Shown here piece by piece: positions 1 to 8,269 of a stretch of DNA of 64,000 nucleotides. The translations under genes were made by a program, and so were the position numbers. The notes below the pieces were generated by a model that saw nothing but the letters and a program-made list of their open reading frames with translations, made no database searches and was not told the origin of the DNA. The stretch is taken from the NCBI GenBank assembly GCA_020634375.1, contig JACKBX010000006.1, positions 124,001 through 188,000 of the forward strand, given 5' to 3'. Source of the DNA: Ardenticatenaceae bacterium. Its GTDB lineage: Bacteria; Chloroflexota; Anaerolineae; Promineifilales; Promineifilaceae. Each line of letters starts with the position of its first letter. Within the stretch, counting starts at the first letter, position 1.

Positions 1-2
1 TG

Positions 3-641
3 AATGCAGCCCCCGCCGGGCCATTGCCCCCGGAGCGGGACTTGGTGCAAAATGGCAGCTTTCGTGATCGTTGGTCTCGTTGGGTGCAGTTAGCCTGGAC
101 TGTGGAGCGGTCTGATCAACCTGTGGGACAAATAGACATTGCCGAGATTTTTGGCGAGGCTGGCTTGCAAATCACACGGACTGGCGAAGGTCATGCTGAT
201 GTGGGGGTGCGCCAGCTTATCAACCAGGATGTCACTGATTTTGAGATGCTGTTGTTGGAAATCAACCTGCGCATCCGCGACCAATCGTTGGGCGTGTGCG
301 GCACGGTGGGCAGCGAGTGCCCGGTGATTGTGCGCATTGATTATGATGATGTGGATGGCAATCCGCAGGTGTGGCAGCAGGGCTTTTATGCCAGTGGTGA
401 AATTGGCCCGGATGGGCCGCCGGATGTGTGTGTGTCCTGTCCGCCGCCCCGGTTTGAGCATTATCAGGTTCCGTTGGGGCAGCTTTTCTTGTTTCAAGCG
501 GACCTGATTTCGGAATTGCAGCGCAAAGGTTTTTTACCGCCGCGCCGCATTAAAAGCATCAGTGTGATGGCTTCCGGGCACAGCTTTGCCGTTGAAATTT
601 TGGATATTTCGTTGTTGGCGGAGGAACAGTTGGTGGAGTAG
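3..641 (+). CDS. C-terminal part of a carbohydrate-binding-like protein (5' end outside window)
   Basis: The frame is open back to base 3, so the N-terminus probably lies outside the window; a TTG at 24 is the only start candidate inside it. The visible part begins with a Leu-Val-Gln-Asn-Gly-Ser-Phe segment followed by a Trp-rich stretch. This start resembles the first strand of CBM4/9-type jelly-roll modules. A Cys-Val-Ser-Cys-Pro loop and alternating hydrophobic strands follow, and no catalytic motif is visible. The gene converges on the minus-strand gene ending at 716, with a word repeat between them. A role in binding polysaccharide is inferred from the fold-like pattern only. Confidence 0.6.
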   Translation, partial: NAAPAGPLPPERDLVQNGSFRDRWSRWVQLAWTVERSDQPVGQIDIAEIFGEAGLQITRTGEGHADVGVRQLINQDVTDFEMLLLEINLRIRDQSLGVCGTVGSECPVIVRIDYDDVDGNPQVWQQGFYASGEIGPDGPPDVCVSCPPPRFEHYQVPLGQLFLFQADLISELQRKGFLPPRRIKSISVMASGHSFAVEILDISLLAEEQLVE

Positions 642-648
642 GGGTGAT

Positions 649-719
649 AAGTAGCAAGTCTGCAAGTGGCAGGTAAAAGACTTGTAAACTTGCCACTTGC
701 GAACCTGCAAACTTCTTAT
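649..719. repeat. Intergenic word repeat, 'gcaagt/ttgcca' family, inverted
   Basis: Reiterated words such as GCAAGT and GGCAAGT read one way and ACTTGCCACTTGC the other, so the stretch can fold on itself. Related units lie at 1946-2002, 14715-14757 and 60820-60862. It sits between two convergent genes and includes the stop codon of the gene ending at 716. Confidence 0.75.
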
Positions 720-1930
720 TCGTCCATCCAATTTTTTAGCCACGCTTCTAAATCTTCGGGGGAGTTGGCGACAACGGCCGTAAATGTCGTGCCAGGATAA
801 TGCTGTTGGAACCATGCTTCTGTGAGCACTTGCGGCCAGTGGTGTGGGTTCACTGCTAACACATGGCGGTGTTTCAAATCGCCAATGCCCGCGTCGTCGG
901 CGGAGAATCCGATAGTGAAACGGCCGTCAAAAGCTCCTCGTGCTGCTGCTGTGAACCATTTGGGGTCGGCTGTGGGCGGCAGCAGCACGTAAACCCGCCG
1001 GTAACTTTCGCGGGGTGTGCCGGCAGGCACAATTTGCACTTCGCGGGCCGCTTGCAGCAGCCGCAAAGCCAGTAAACGCGCTCCGCCACTACCCACAAAA
1101 CGCACTTCGTACAATCCATCTCGGTCTGCGTTGAATTCGTAGCGCCAGATGGTGCGCCCTTCATCCAGGGTGCGCCCGCGGGAAAGAACGCTAACCTCTG
1201 TGGGAACGGCCGTTCCCGCAAAATCCGGTTGTTTAACCAGTAATTCAACCGTGTCGTGGCTGCGGGTAGAGGAGATAGTCGCGCTGATGCGGTCGCCGGG
1301 CTGTGGTCGGTCTGGTTCTAGTGTGATGTGTGTGTCTCCACTGCCGACGATGTTCAGCAGCCGCTTGTGCGGGCCAATGGGTCGCAGAAAAGCGTCACGC
1401 CAGAAAACGGACTGCTGCCGTTTCGGCAGGTTGGGCGCGGATTTCAGGTAGATGGTGATGATGTTGGCTTCAGAAACGGCCGTGACGTGCAGCGTCTCCC
1501 AATGGCTTAACGGCTGCGTTTTTTCACTCCACACAATCAATGGGCTGAATGGGTCTAGCCCGCCGGTGGGGTCAATGCCTATTTGCAAATTCACGTCGCT
1601 GGCTTCGAGTTGGCTGGCAACGGCCGTGTCTTCACTCGACCATGCCTGCGCTTCCACCGTCAACTCGTATTCATTGCCCACAGCGGATGGAACTTGCTGC
1701 CACAGCCCGCCTACGTGGGCGCTAAAGGGGCTGCTAACTTGCTGCACCGCCTGCCCATCCAGCGTGTACAGGCTGAAGCCCGGCTGCCGGTTTTTCCAAT
1801 GCGGGTCGCCTTCTTGCGCAGATGACCACCATGGCGCCCAGGCAACGGCCGTGCGCAGCTTTCCATCATTCTGATGCTCAAAAAACGGCTCACCTAACTT
1901 CCCATTCAACAACAATTCAGTCCGTGCCAT
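716..1930 (-). CDS. Hypothetical protein with N-terminal carbohydrate-binding-like domain
   Basis: 404 residues with no signal peptide or membrane segment. The first ~190 residues start with a Leu-Leu-Leu-Asn-Gly-Lys strand and have many aromatic residues (Ala-Pro-Trp-Trp, His-Trp-Lys, Phe-Trp-Arg), like a CBM4/9 jelly-roll domain. A middle region (~200-300) reads as an Ig-like beta domain. The last ~100 residues look alpha/beta, and I do not recognise them. Six ACGGCCGT copies lie in the gene. No strong ribosome-binding site precedes the ATG. The lack of a signal peptide is notable because the FW-domain glycosidases at 45342-50061 also lack one. The function is unknown; polysaccharide binding is an inference. 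Confidence 0.65.
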   Translation of the reverse strand: MARTELLLNGKLGEPFFEHQNDGKLRTAVAWAPWWSSAQEGDPHWKNRQPGFSLYTLDGQAVQQVSSPFSAHVGGLWQQVPSAVGNEYELTVEAQAWSSEDTAVASQLEASDVNLQIGIDPTGGLDPFSPLIVWSEKTQPLSHWETLHVTAVSEANIITIYLKSAPNLPKRQQSVFWRDAFLRPIGPHKRLLNIVGSGDTHITLEPDRPQPGDRISATISSTRSHDTVELLVKQPDFAGTAVPTEVSVLSRGRTLDEGRTIWRYEFNADRDGLYEVRFVGSGGARLLALRLLQAAREVQIVPAGTPRESYRRVYVLLPPTADPKWFTAAARGAFDGRFTIGFSADDAGIGDLKHRHVLAVNPHHWPQVLTEAWFQQHYPGTTFTAVVANSPEDLEAWLKNWMDE

Positions 1931-1945
1931 ATCTTAACCCTACGG

Positions 1946-2002
1946 GAGTGTGCAAGTTTGCAAGTCTTACTTGCCGCTTGCCTACTTGCCACTTGCACAC
2001 TC
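1946..2002. repeat. Intergenic word repeat, 'gcaagt/ttgcca' family, inverted
   Basis: TGCAAGTTTGCAAGTCT on the left and ACTTGCCACTTGCACAC on the right form an imperfect hairpin between radC and the gene starting at 1930. The words match those at 649-719. Confidence 0.75.
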
Positions 2003-2004
2003 TT

Positions 2005-2712
2005 CTATCCATCAAACCCTAGTCCACGTTCCTTCAAAGAAACATACCGCTGATGACCTATCACAATGTGGTCAAGCAGCGAAATATCCAGCAGTTTGCC
2101 CGCTTGCGCAATTTGCCGCGTCACGGCCACATCCTCTGGCGAAGGCGATGGGTCGCCCGACGGGTGATTATGCACCACAATAAAAGCCGCTGCATTCTCC
2201 CGCAAAGCTGCGCGAAACAACTCCCCAATCCTCACCACCGACGTATTCAAGCTGCCCTTGTAAATGGTGGGTATACTCAATACGCCGTTGCGCGTATCCA
2301 GCAAAATCAGCCGCAAATGTTCTTGTTCCAAAAACATCATTTCTGACATCAGCAAATTCGCCGCATCTGCGGGTGAAGTGACGCGTGGCTTTTCCTGCGG
2401 TGCGCTTGCCATCAGTCGTCGCCCTACTTCCAACGCGGCTTTCATCTCAACGGCCTTTGCCGGGCCAATGCCCTTGACTCGTGTCAATTCGGCCACCGTT
2501 GCCCGCGCCAGTCCCGGTAAATCACGGAACTCACTCAAAAGACGCTCCGCCAATCGCAGTACATTTTCTCCCCCAACCCCCGTGCGCAAGATGATAGCCA
2601 GTAATTCGGCCGTTGATACAGCCTGTGCGCCGACACGCATTAACCGTTCACGGGGGCGATTCTCTTCTGCCATATCCCGAATCATTGGCACATACGCGAC
2701 TGTCTCATCCAT
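2005..2712 (-). CDS. radC: RadC-family JAMM/MPN+ domain protein
   Basis: RadC family, of uncertain biological role; despite the name a direct DNA-repair function is doubted. The N-terminal third carries a helix-hairpin-helix-like segment (Val-Lys-Gly-Ile-Gly-Pro-Ala-Lys-Ala). The C-terminal half is the JAMM metal-binding fold with the full signature His-Asn-His-Pro-Ser-Gly-Asp-Pro followed by Ser-Pro-Glu-Asp. Start chosen at 2712 because GGAGG lies eight bases upstream; an in-frame ATG at 2736 has no such site and would add residues encoded partly by a palindromic repeat. The resulting 235 residues fit the family. It contains no ACGGCCGT copy, unlike most neighbours. Confidence 0.95.
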   Translation of the reverse strand: MDETVAYVPMIRDMAEENRPRERLMRVGAQAVSTAELLAIILRTGVGGENVLRLAERLLSEFRDLPGLARATVAELTRVKGIGPAKAVEMKAALEVGRRLMASAPQEKPRVTSPADAANLLMSEMMFLEQEHLRLILLDTRNGVLSIPTIYKGSLNTSVVRIGELFRAALRENAAAFIVVHNHPSGDPSPSPEDVAVTRQIAQAGKLLDISLLDHIVIGHQRYVSLKERGLGFDG

Positions 2713-2725
2713 TTGTACCCTCCAT

Positions 2726-2755
2726 CGTAGGGGCATGGCGTCGCCATGTCCCTAC
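2726..2755. repeat. Palindrome GTAGGGGCATGGC...GCCATGTCCCTAC
   Basis: Near-perfect inverted repeat with a three-base loop, just upstream of radC. It belongs to the same general type as the GGGGCGAA palindrome at 45307-45333. Confidence 0.75.
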
Positions 2756-2760
2756 CCCCA

Positions 2761-2937
2761 TTACGATGCCGATTTAATTAGAATTGAAAACTCATCCCAT
2801 TCTTCCGAAGTAAGGTGCAGCGTAATCCCTCCCATCTCAATGTGATAGAGTACGTCGTCTATTTCTTCGCTGCGCCATACGGCAAAGTTGTCGCTCTCCG
2901 CCAACATCTCATCGTTGTCATTGTGATTGTTGTCCAT
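2761..2937 (-). CDS. Small acidic hypothetical protein (58 residues)
   Basis: Start chosen at the ATG at 2937, which has AAGGAG seven bases upstream; a longer frame back to 3084 would read through the pnp terminator and a repeat and is rejected. The product is very acidic (Asp-Asn-Asn-His-Asn-Asp-Asn-Asp-Glu near the start, then Ser-Glu-Glu-Ile-Asp-Asp). It ends with a pattern like a short beta-alpha unit: Ile-Thr-Leu-His-Leu-Thr-Ser-Glu-Glu-Trp-Asp-Glu-Phe. There is no signal peptide or membrane segment. I do not recognise the family. The good ribosome-binding site supports expression. Confidence 0.7.
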   Translation of the reverse strand: MDNNHNDNDEMLAESDNFAVWRSEEIDDVLYHIEMGGITLHLTSEEWDEFSILIKSAS

Positions 2938-3020
2938 TTTAATCTCCTTAAGTTTAAATATTAAAGCATGATATTTCGGGTTTAACCCTGCTTTTGGAAT
3001 TATACCCAATGCGTCCATAC

Positions 3021-3048
3021 AAAAAAGCCCCAGGGTATCCTGGGGCCT
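3021..3048 (-). terminator. Rho-independent terminator of pnp
   Basis: GCCCCAGG (3027-3034), loop GTAT, then CCTGGGGC (3039-3046). On the minus strand the hairpin is followed by six T residues (3026-3021). It lies 52 bases past the pnp stop codon. Confidence 0.93.
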
Positions 3049-3055
3049 TTGGGTA

Positions 3056-3088
3056 AGATTTGACAAATCTTGGAGATTTGTCAAATCT
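3056..3088. repeat. Inverted repeat AGATTTGACAAATCT / AGATTTGTCAAATCT
   Basis: Two 15-base arms separated by TGG form a perfect inverted repeat, and each arm is itself a palindrome around one central base. Near-identical units occur at 20191-20223 and, diverged, at 50757-50790. Confidence 0.85.
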
Positions 3089-3100
3089 AAAAACCATCAA

Positions 3101-5329
3101 TTAATCATTGCGGCGTCTGCGGTCATCGCGGTTGCCGCCACGACCACGATTATCACGGCTGCGTCCACCGCGATCTCCCCGGTTGCCGCCACGGCTGCTA
3201 CGACCACCAGAGTCCTGTTCACGGGCTTCTTCCAGTGTCCAGCCTTCGATAACGGCGCGGCGTGACAGGCGTACTTTGCCTTCTGGGTCTACGGCCGTTA
3301 CCATGACCATCGCCTCGTCACCCATTTGCAGCGCATCTTCCACACGGTTGATGCGTTCGGGTGAAATTTGGGAGATGTGTACCAACCCATCAGTGCCGGG
3401 AATAATCTCTACAAATGCACCAAAGTCGGTAATGCGGACAACCTTGCCCGTGTAGATTTTGCCTGGCTCTGGTCCGGCTGCGAGGATGTTGATCATCTCT
3501 ACCGCTTCGTCAGCCTTGGGGCCATCTACACCTGCCACAAACACTGTACCGTCTTCTTTAATGTCAATGGAGACCTCGTAGGTTTCTTCCAGGCTACGGA
3601 TGGTGGCACCGCCCTTGCCGATAATGGCCCCGATTTTATCCGGGTCAATCTTCAGGGAGGTCATACGTGGAGCATTGGGGTTTAGTTCTTCTCGTGGCGT
3701 GGCGATGGTTTGCAGCATGGAGTCCAGAATTTGCATCCGGCCAACACGGGCTTGTTCCAGCGCTTCGGCCATGATTTCACGGGAGAGGCCGCTGATTTTG
3801 ATGTCCATTTGCAGCGCGGTGATGCCGTCGCTGGTTCCGGCGACTTTGAAGTCCATGTCGCCCAGGTGGTCTTCCAACCCTTGAATGTCAGTGAGGATGG
3901 CGTATTTTGCGCCATCGCTGATGAGGCCCATCGCCACACCAGCAACGGGGCGCTTGATAGGCACACCGCAGTCCATGAGCGCTAATGTGGAGGCGCAGAC
4001 GCTGGCCTGGCTGGTGCTGCCGTTGGAGGAAAGCACCTCGGAGACGACGCGGATGGCGTAGGGGAATTCTTCTTCACTGGGGATCATGGGGCGCAGGGCG
4101 TTGCCTGCCAGTGCGCCGTGCCCAATCTCGCGCCGTTTGGGGCCACGCAGGGGCCAGGTTTCGCCGGTGGAGAAGGGAGGGAAGTTGTAGTGGTGCATGT
4201 AGCGTTGGCTTTCTTCGGGTGAAAGGCCGTCGAGTTTCTGGGCTTCGCGGGGGGTTCCCAGGGCAACGATGGAGAGTACCTGGGTTTGACCGCGACGGAA
4301 CAGGCCAGAGCCGTGTGCTTTGGGGCTGATGCCTACTTCGGAGGATAACGGCCGTATCGTTACAGAATCTCTCCCATCCGGGCGGATCCCTTCATATAAA
4401 ATGCGATTGCGAATCGCCATCTTTAGTTCATAGGCAAAGATTTCGCGTACCGCCTTCGAGTCTACTGGCGGGTCCATCTCCATAAAGCTGGTAACAATCT
4501 CTTCACGAAGCGCATCGGCTGCTTCATTTCGGTCGTGACGCTCTGTGTTTTCCACAACCAGGTTGCGAATACGATCTCCCAAACGTTCTTTGACCTGTGC
4601 GGCCAGGCTCTCGTCATTGGACTCTAATGACACCTCAAATTTGGGTTTACCTACAGAGGCACGCATTTCCTCTTGCACATCCAGCAGCGGCTGAATCGCC
4701 TGATGGCCTAATTCAAGCGCCTCAAGCACCATTTCCTCAGTGGCCTCATGTGCGCCTGCTTCCACCATAATGATGGCGTCACGGGTTCCGGCCATACGCA
4801 GGTCAAGGATACTATCTACCATTTCTTCAGTGGTGGGGTCAATGACAAATTCGCCGTTGATGTGCCCCACGCGCACCGCACCAATCGGGCCATTCCAAGG
4901 AATGTCGGAAATAGTGAGGGCGGCGCTGGCAGCATTTACAGCCATGATGTCCAGGTGGTGGATGCTATCTGAGGAGAGTGTGGTAACGATGACCTGCACC
5001 TCGTTACGCATCCCATCGGGAAAAAGGGGACGCAGGGGCCGATCTGTGAGCCGTGCCGTGAGAATGGCCTCGGTTGTGGGACGGCCTTCACGACGGAAAA
5101 AACTGCCAGGGATACGGCCAGCGGCGTACATTTTTTCTTCGTACTCTACGCTGAGGGGAAAGAAATCCAGCCCTTCACGGATGTTTTTGGACATGGTGGC
5201 CGTTGCCAGCAGCATACTATCGCCCAGGCGAATGGTGATAGCGCCGCCAGCCTGCTCGGCCAACTTGCCGGTGGCAAAGGTCACTTCTTTATTGCCGACC
5301 GTCGTTGTAAAAATATGATCAGGATTCAT
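3101..5329 (-). CDS. pnp: Polyribonucleotide nucleotidyltransferase (PNPase)
   Basis: Phosphorolytic 3'-to-5' exoribonuclease of mRNA decay. At 742 residues it shows all expected parts: first RNase PH core (~10-145), all-alpha linker, catalytic second RNase PH core (~325-490, with Ile-Leu-Thr-Asp-Ile-Gln-Gly-Leu-Glu-Asp-His), KH domain (~555-615, Ile-Gly-Ala-Ile-Ile-Gly-Lys-Gly-Gly) and S1 domain (~625-695). The last ~40 residues are an Arg/Gly-rich tail that probably adds RNA affinity. It follows rpsO on the minus strand, the conserved rpsO-pnp order. A long inverted repeat in its leader (5353-5440) may serve autoregulation as in other bacteria. A clear terminator follows. Confidence 0.98.
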   Translation of the reverse strand: MNPDHIFTTTVGNKEVTFATGKLAEQAGGAITIRLGDSMLLATATMSKNIREGLDFFPLSVEYEEKMYAAGRIPGSFFRREGRPTTEAILTARLTDRPLRPLFPDGMRNEVQVIVTTLSSDSIHHLDIMAVNAASAALTISDIPWNGPIGAVRVGHINGEFVIDPTTEEMVDSILDLRMAGTRDAIIMVEAGAHEATEEMVLEALELGHQAIQPLLDVQEEMRASVGKPKFEVSLESNDESLAAQVKERLGDRIRNLVVENTERHDRNEAADALREEIVTSFMEMDPPVDSKAVREIFAYELKMAIRNRILYEGIRPDGRDSVTIRPLSSEVGISPKAHGSGLFRRGQTQVLSIVALGTPREAQKLDGLSPEESQRYMHHYNFPPFSTGETWPLRGPKRREIGHGALAGNALRPMIPSEEEFPYAIRVVSEVLSSNGSTSQASVCASTLALMDCGVPIKRPVAGVAMGLISDGAKYAILTDIQGLEDHLGDMDFKVAGTSDGITALQMDIKISGLSREIMAEALEQARVGRMQILDSMLQTIATPREELNPNAPRMTSLKIDPDKIGAIIGKGGATIRSLEETYEVSIDIKEDGTVFVAGVDGPKADEAVEMINILAAGPEPGKIYTGKVVRITDFGAFVEIIPGTDGLVHISQISPERINRVEDALQMGDEAMVMVTAVDPEGKVRLSRRAVIEGWTLEEAREQDSGGRSSRGGNRGDRGGRSRDNRGRGGNRDDRRRRND

Positions 5330-5352
5330 GTAAATTCTCCAAGAATGTATTA

Positions 5353-5440
5353 ATTTCGTTCAGTGAACACAGCAAGGTGCAGAAAAAGGGACAAGCCAAC
5401 ATAGCATTGCCCGGTTGTTTGTTATGCTGTTGAACGAAAT
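5353..5440 (-). promoter_or_regulatory. Structured pnp leader: inverted repeat closing ~68 bases
   Basis: ATTTCGTTCA at 5353-5362 pairs perfectly with TGAACGAAAT at 5431-5440. The loop holds further complementary words (ACATAGCA and GTTATGCTGT). It ends 23 bases before the pnp start codon. In enterobacteria a comparable pnp leader hairpin mediates autoregulation by RNase III and PNPase; the same role here is inferred. Confidence 0.6.
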
Positions 5441-5539
5441 GATGTGGGGCAAATGGGGGGTTAGGGACTGGGAATTAGCTCATAACCTTTGCCGCTATGG
5501 GGCAATTCCCAATACCTAAGCCAACCTTGCCCCGCCGAT

Positions 5540-5588
5540 AAAAAGCGACGAGTAGATGCTGTCCACTTGACAGACCATCTACTCGTCG
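5540..5588 (-). terminator. Terminator/attenuator between rpsO and pnp
   Basis: CGACGAGTAGATG (5546-5558) pairs with CATCTACTCGTCG (5576-5588), with an inner stem CTGTC/GACAG (5559-5573). On the minus strand a T-rich run follows. Read-through or a second promoter would be needed for pnp expression from the rpsO transcript. Confidence 0.88.
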
Positions 5589-5600
5589 GGTTCATGCTTT

Positions 5601-5870
5601 TTAACGACGCAGCCCCAATCGCTTAATGAGTGCGCGATACTTTTCTGGGTCTTTCTTGCTCAGGTAGCGCAGCATCCGGCGGCGCTTACCAACCAATTTG
5701 AGCAACCCGCGACGGGAGCTTTCATCGTGTTTGTGCATACGCAGGTGTTCCTGCAATTGGTGAATACGTTTGTCGAAAATGGCGATTTGTACTTCTGCCG
5801 AACCGGTATCGCCTTCGGCGCTGCCAAATTCTTTTATCAATTCGGCTTTTTCTGCCTGTTCTAATGGCAT
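5601..5870 (-). CDS. rpsO: 30S ribosomal protein S15
   Basis: 89 residues, the standard S15 length. S15 binds 16S rRNA in the central domain early in 30S assembly. The sequence shows the family pattern Gly-Asp-Thr-Gly-Ser-Ala-Glu-Val-Gln-Ile near residue 22 and the His-Lys-His-Asp-Glu-Ser-Ser-Arg-Arg-Gly-Leu-Leu turn, ending Lys-Arg-Leu-Gly-Leu. Start chosen at 5870, where GGAGG lies upstream with proper spacing; thirteen upstream codons lack support. A strong sigma70-type promoter is at 5951-5979 and a terminator hairpin follows the stop. It contains no ACGGCCGT copy. Confidence 0.98.
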   Translation of the reverse strand: MPLEQAEKAELIKEFGSAEGDTGSAEVQIAIFDKRIHQLQEHLRMHKHDESSRRGLLKLVGKRRRMLRYLSKKDPEKYRALIKRLGLRR

Positions 5871-5950
5871 GGTTTGTGTCCTCCACAAGTTATTTGATTT
5901 AGCCAGCAAGCCGCCGTGCCGAGTACGTCGTACTTCCTAGCCAGCATAAA

Positions 5951-5979
5951 ATTATACCGTAGTGAAATTTCTTTGCCAA
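5951..5979 (-). promoter_or_regulatory. Sigma70-type promoter of rpsO
   Basis: On the minus strand TTGGCA (5979-5974), a 17-base spacer and TATAAT (5956-5951). Transcription would start near 5944, leaving a ~75-base leader that holds the small palindrome AGTACGACGTACT. Confidence 0.85.
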
Positions 5980-6055
5980 ACCGGGGTGCAGTTGGCTTCT
6001 GGCTGTTTGGTTTAGCCATATTATTTTCGGGTCTTTCGGATTTCGCGGGATTTGC

Positions 6056-6090
6056 CGTGAAACGTGACCAGAGGTTCATTACGTTTCACG
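6056..6090. repeat. Inverted repeat of the 'cgtgaaacgtg' family
   Basis: CGTGAAACGT (6056-6065) faces ACGTTTCACG (6081-6090). The same words recur at 10301-10368, 11156-11204, 18763-18890, 32996-33034 and 40978-41034. Confidence 0.8.
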
Positions 6091-6127
6091 CCTTGATTAC
6101 CCCACGAGTTCCCCAAGAGCCTTATTT

Positions 6128-7231
6128 TCATTGCTCTTGTTCGTCCAGAGTTTGCAGTACGGCCGTCCACTCCTCTGTATCGTGATAAGGCTGCCAGTGC
6201 GGTGAGTTGAGCATGAATGCGCGGTCATTGAACCCGGCGGCAATGGCTTGCCGCAGATAGGCAAAGGCATCTTGGGGTTGGTTGAGTTTGAGGTGGGTAA
6301 CGGCCGTATTCCAAAACACCCAGCCCGGCACAGTAGCTTGTTGCATGGCTTGTTGGTAATCGGCCAGCGCTTGTGCATAGCGCCCGGCCAGCAAATGGCC
6401 GTTGCCGCGCACGCCCAGGGCGACCGCCGGATTAAAACTCACGCTGTATACTGCCTCATCGTATGCGGTTTGGTGGAAGCCCAGCTTTTTGGCGGTAGCG
6501 ATGGAGGGCGTGTTGTCGGCCCAGCAGAGCCAGCCGATGTCATACACACCTTGCGCCAGCGCGTGGCGGATGGTTCCCGTTGCCATCAAGGTTGCCAGCC
6601 CGCGCCGCCGGAAAGGTACGGCCGTTTCAATGCCCAATTCGCAGCGCGGCCCGGTGTTGTACTCGGACATGCACCAACCCACAATCTTGTTTTCATGCAC
6701 CAGACAGCGGCCAAAGCTGTTGGCAAGAAAGGCGGCGATGGACGGCCGTTCCGACAGCATCTCCTCGGTCACATAATCGAGATTGGTGATGGATGGGTCG
6801 GCCAGCAGCGCCGCGTCTACCGGGCGCAGGGCCACATCGGGCGGCACGGTTAGCGGCCATTCGCGCTGCCGTGCATCTTGGCGAAAGTAGAAGCGGGGCC
6901 GCTGCGCGGGGTAGGTCTGCGGGAAGAAATCGGCCACATCGCTGTGCCAATCAGGAGGCAGGTGCAGGGTGACGCCTTCACGCCCGTCAGCCTGGGCGAT
7001 GGGCACAAAAGTGTCGGCAAAAAAAGCCGCCAGTTGCGGCCGTTCGCGCCCGCCCGCATAAACGCGGTGGTTTGCCCAGCAGACGGCCGTTTCCGGCACA
7101 CGCACATCATCCACCCATACCCGCCCTGTTGTCGTTCCCGTCAAAATGGCGTCAATGGTCAGGCAGTGGGAGAGGGGGGTGAATAACGGCCGTGTTTTGG
7201 CAAAATCAGGTGGCGTTAATTCGTGCATCAT
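6128..7231 (-). CDS. GNAT-family acetyltransferase fused to a TPR-like tail
   Basis: 367 residues. The first ~270 resemble the GNAT_acetyltr_2 (ZmaR-like) group; the acetyl-CoA site reads Pro-Phe-Arg-Arg-Arg-Gly-Leu-Ala-Thr near residue 205, followed by Trp-Ala-Asp-Asn-Thr-Pro-Ser and Lys-Lys-Leu-Gly-Phe. The last ~90 residues form two TPR-like helical pairs (Ala-Gly-Arg-Tyr-Ala-Gln-Ala-Leu-Ala-Asp-Tyr, then Leu-Asn-Gln-Pro-Gln-Asp-Ala-Phe). The acceptor substrate cannot be told. It starts two bases after the stop of the APH-like kinase gene with GGAGG in between, so the two are very likely co-translated. Confidence 0.85.
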   Translation of the reverse strand: MMHELTPPDFAKTRPLFTPLSHCLTIDAILTGTTTGRVWVDDVRVPETAVCWANHRVYAGGRERPQLAAFFADTFVPIAQADGREGVTLHLPPDWHSDVADFFPQTYPAQRPRFYFRQDARQREWPLTVPPDVALRPVDAALLADPSITNLDYVTEEMLSERPSIAAFLANSFGRCLVHENKIVGWCMSEYNTGPRCELGIETAVPFRRRGLATLMATGTIRHALAQGVYDIGWLCWADNTPSIATAKKLGFHQTAYDEAVYSVSFNPAVALGVRGNGHLLAGRYAQALADYQQAMQQATVPGWVFWNTAVTHLKLNQPQDAFAYLRQAIAAGFNDRAFMLNSPHWQPYHDTEEWTAVLQTLDEQEQ

Positions 7232-7233
7232 CG

Positions 7234-8217
7234 CTAACCTCCAAAATCCATCGCCACATACGGCATGCCCGCTTCGATGCGCTCTTTACGGCCGTGCATA
7301 AAAGTTTGCGCCCATCTATCTCCTGCCAGGCTGTCAAAGTCGCGGGTGATGATGGCGTAGAGGTCAATCTCGCGCAGCTTCATAAAGTAGGGCACGTCGC
7401 GTAGCCAGGCGTGGTCTAGTTCATTTTCCTGATCATATCCGTGCAGAAATTGCTGCCAAAAGTGCGTGCCAAATGTCACTGGTTCCGGGTGATTGGTGAT
7501 GGCGTAGAACAGCACCATCGCCAAATCGTAGGCAAAATGGCCGTAGCAGCAGTCGTCAAAGTCGAAGAGGGTGATGTGCCCCGCTTCGTCCACAAAAAAG
7601 TTTCCGGCGTGGGCATCTTGGTGAATCATGCCGTAGCCGTCGGGGGTTTCGGGCAGGGTGGCGAGATGGGTCATGAGGTCGTGGTAGCGCTGGAGTACGG
7701 CCGTTTCCCCCGTCGGAATAATCTCCTCCAACCCCAGATTGTTGCGGTCTTGCCATTGGCCCCGCTTGCCGTTGGGGTGGGGGGTGTAGCTTTTGCTGAG
7801 ATGGTGGATGCGGCCGAGGAGACGGCCGTACTCAACCATCAACGCATCCGTCCAACCGCCCATTTGCCACACCGGGCCGCCTTGCGCCTTCACAAAAGCC
7901 GTCGCCAAAAACGCGCCTCCCTGCCCATCAGGGATTTCTTCCACCAATTGGCCGTTGGCCGACAGCACAGCTTTTGCCACGCCCGCGCCGCCCGCCGCCA
8001 GATAGTTGATCCAGTTCACTTCGCCGCGAATCAATTCTGGCGAGCGGCGGCGACTGTGACCCAGGCGTAGGATGTATGCACGGCCGTCTTGCGCATATTC
8101 GTACATGAAGCTCTCGAAGCCATCCAGCAACGTCATCTGGTCGGCGGCAACGCCATAACGCTGCCGCGCCTCGCTTAAAATGGCTTCATTAAATCGCTCC
8201 CGAATCGCTTTTTCCAT
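7234..8217 (-). CDS. Aminoglycoside phosphotransferase (APH)-fold kinase
   Basis: 327 residues from the chosen start. Small-molecule kinase of the APH/choline kinase superfamily, closest in pattern to the SrkA/homoserine-kinase-II-like group. The catalytic loop reads Met-Ile-His-Gln-Asp-Ala-His-Ala-Gly-Asn-Phe, and the metal site Leu-Phe-Asp-Phe-Asp-Asp-Cys follows ~15 residues later. Start placed at 8217: the upstream in-frame codons back to 8262 run into the palindrome at 8232-8264 and are unlikely to be coding. No clear ribosome-binding site is seen. The substrate is unknown, so an antibiotic-resistance role should not be assumed. Confidence 0.87.
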   Translation of the reverse strand: MEKAIRERFNEAILSEARQRYGVAADQMTLLDGFESFMYEYAQDGRAYILRLGHSRRRSPELIRGEVNWINYLAAGGAGVAKAVLSANGQLVEEIPDGQGGAFLATAFVKAQGGPVWQMGGWTDALMVEYGRLLGRIHHLSKSYTPHPNGKRGQWQDRNNLGLEEIIPTGETAVLQRYHDLMTHLATLPETPDGYGMIHQDAHAGNFFVDEAGHITLFDFDDCCYGHFAYDLAMVLFYAITNHPEPVTFGTHFWQQFLHGYDQENELDHAWLRDVPYFMKLREIDLYAIITRDFDSLAGDRWAQTFMHGRKERIEAGMPYVAMDFGG

Positions 8218-8231
8218 CGAGATAGTCCAAT

Positions 8232-8264
8232 AAGTGCGACGCACCTTCAAGGTGCGTCGCACTT
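8232..8264. repeat. Perfect palindrome AAGTGCGACGCACC-TTCAA-GGTGCGTCGCACTT
   Basis: Fourteen-base arms around a five-base loop, between the lipoprotein gene stop and the APH-like start. It is not followed by a T run on either strand, so it is an intergenic palindrome rather than a canonical terminator. Confidence 0.85.
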
Positions 8265-8269
8265 TGCTA

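Noticed and set aside
2761..3084. 107-residue version of the small acidic protein
   Set aside because: The longer frame would start upstream of the pnp terminator and include the terminator hairpin and repeat; the ATG at 2937 has a proper ribosome-binding site.
5861..6079. 72-codon open frame upstream of rpsO
   Set aside because: It overlaps the rpsO promoter and leader, has no ribosome-binding site and no recognisable domain.
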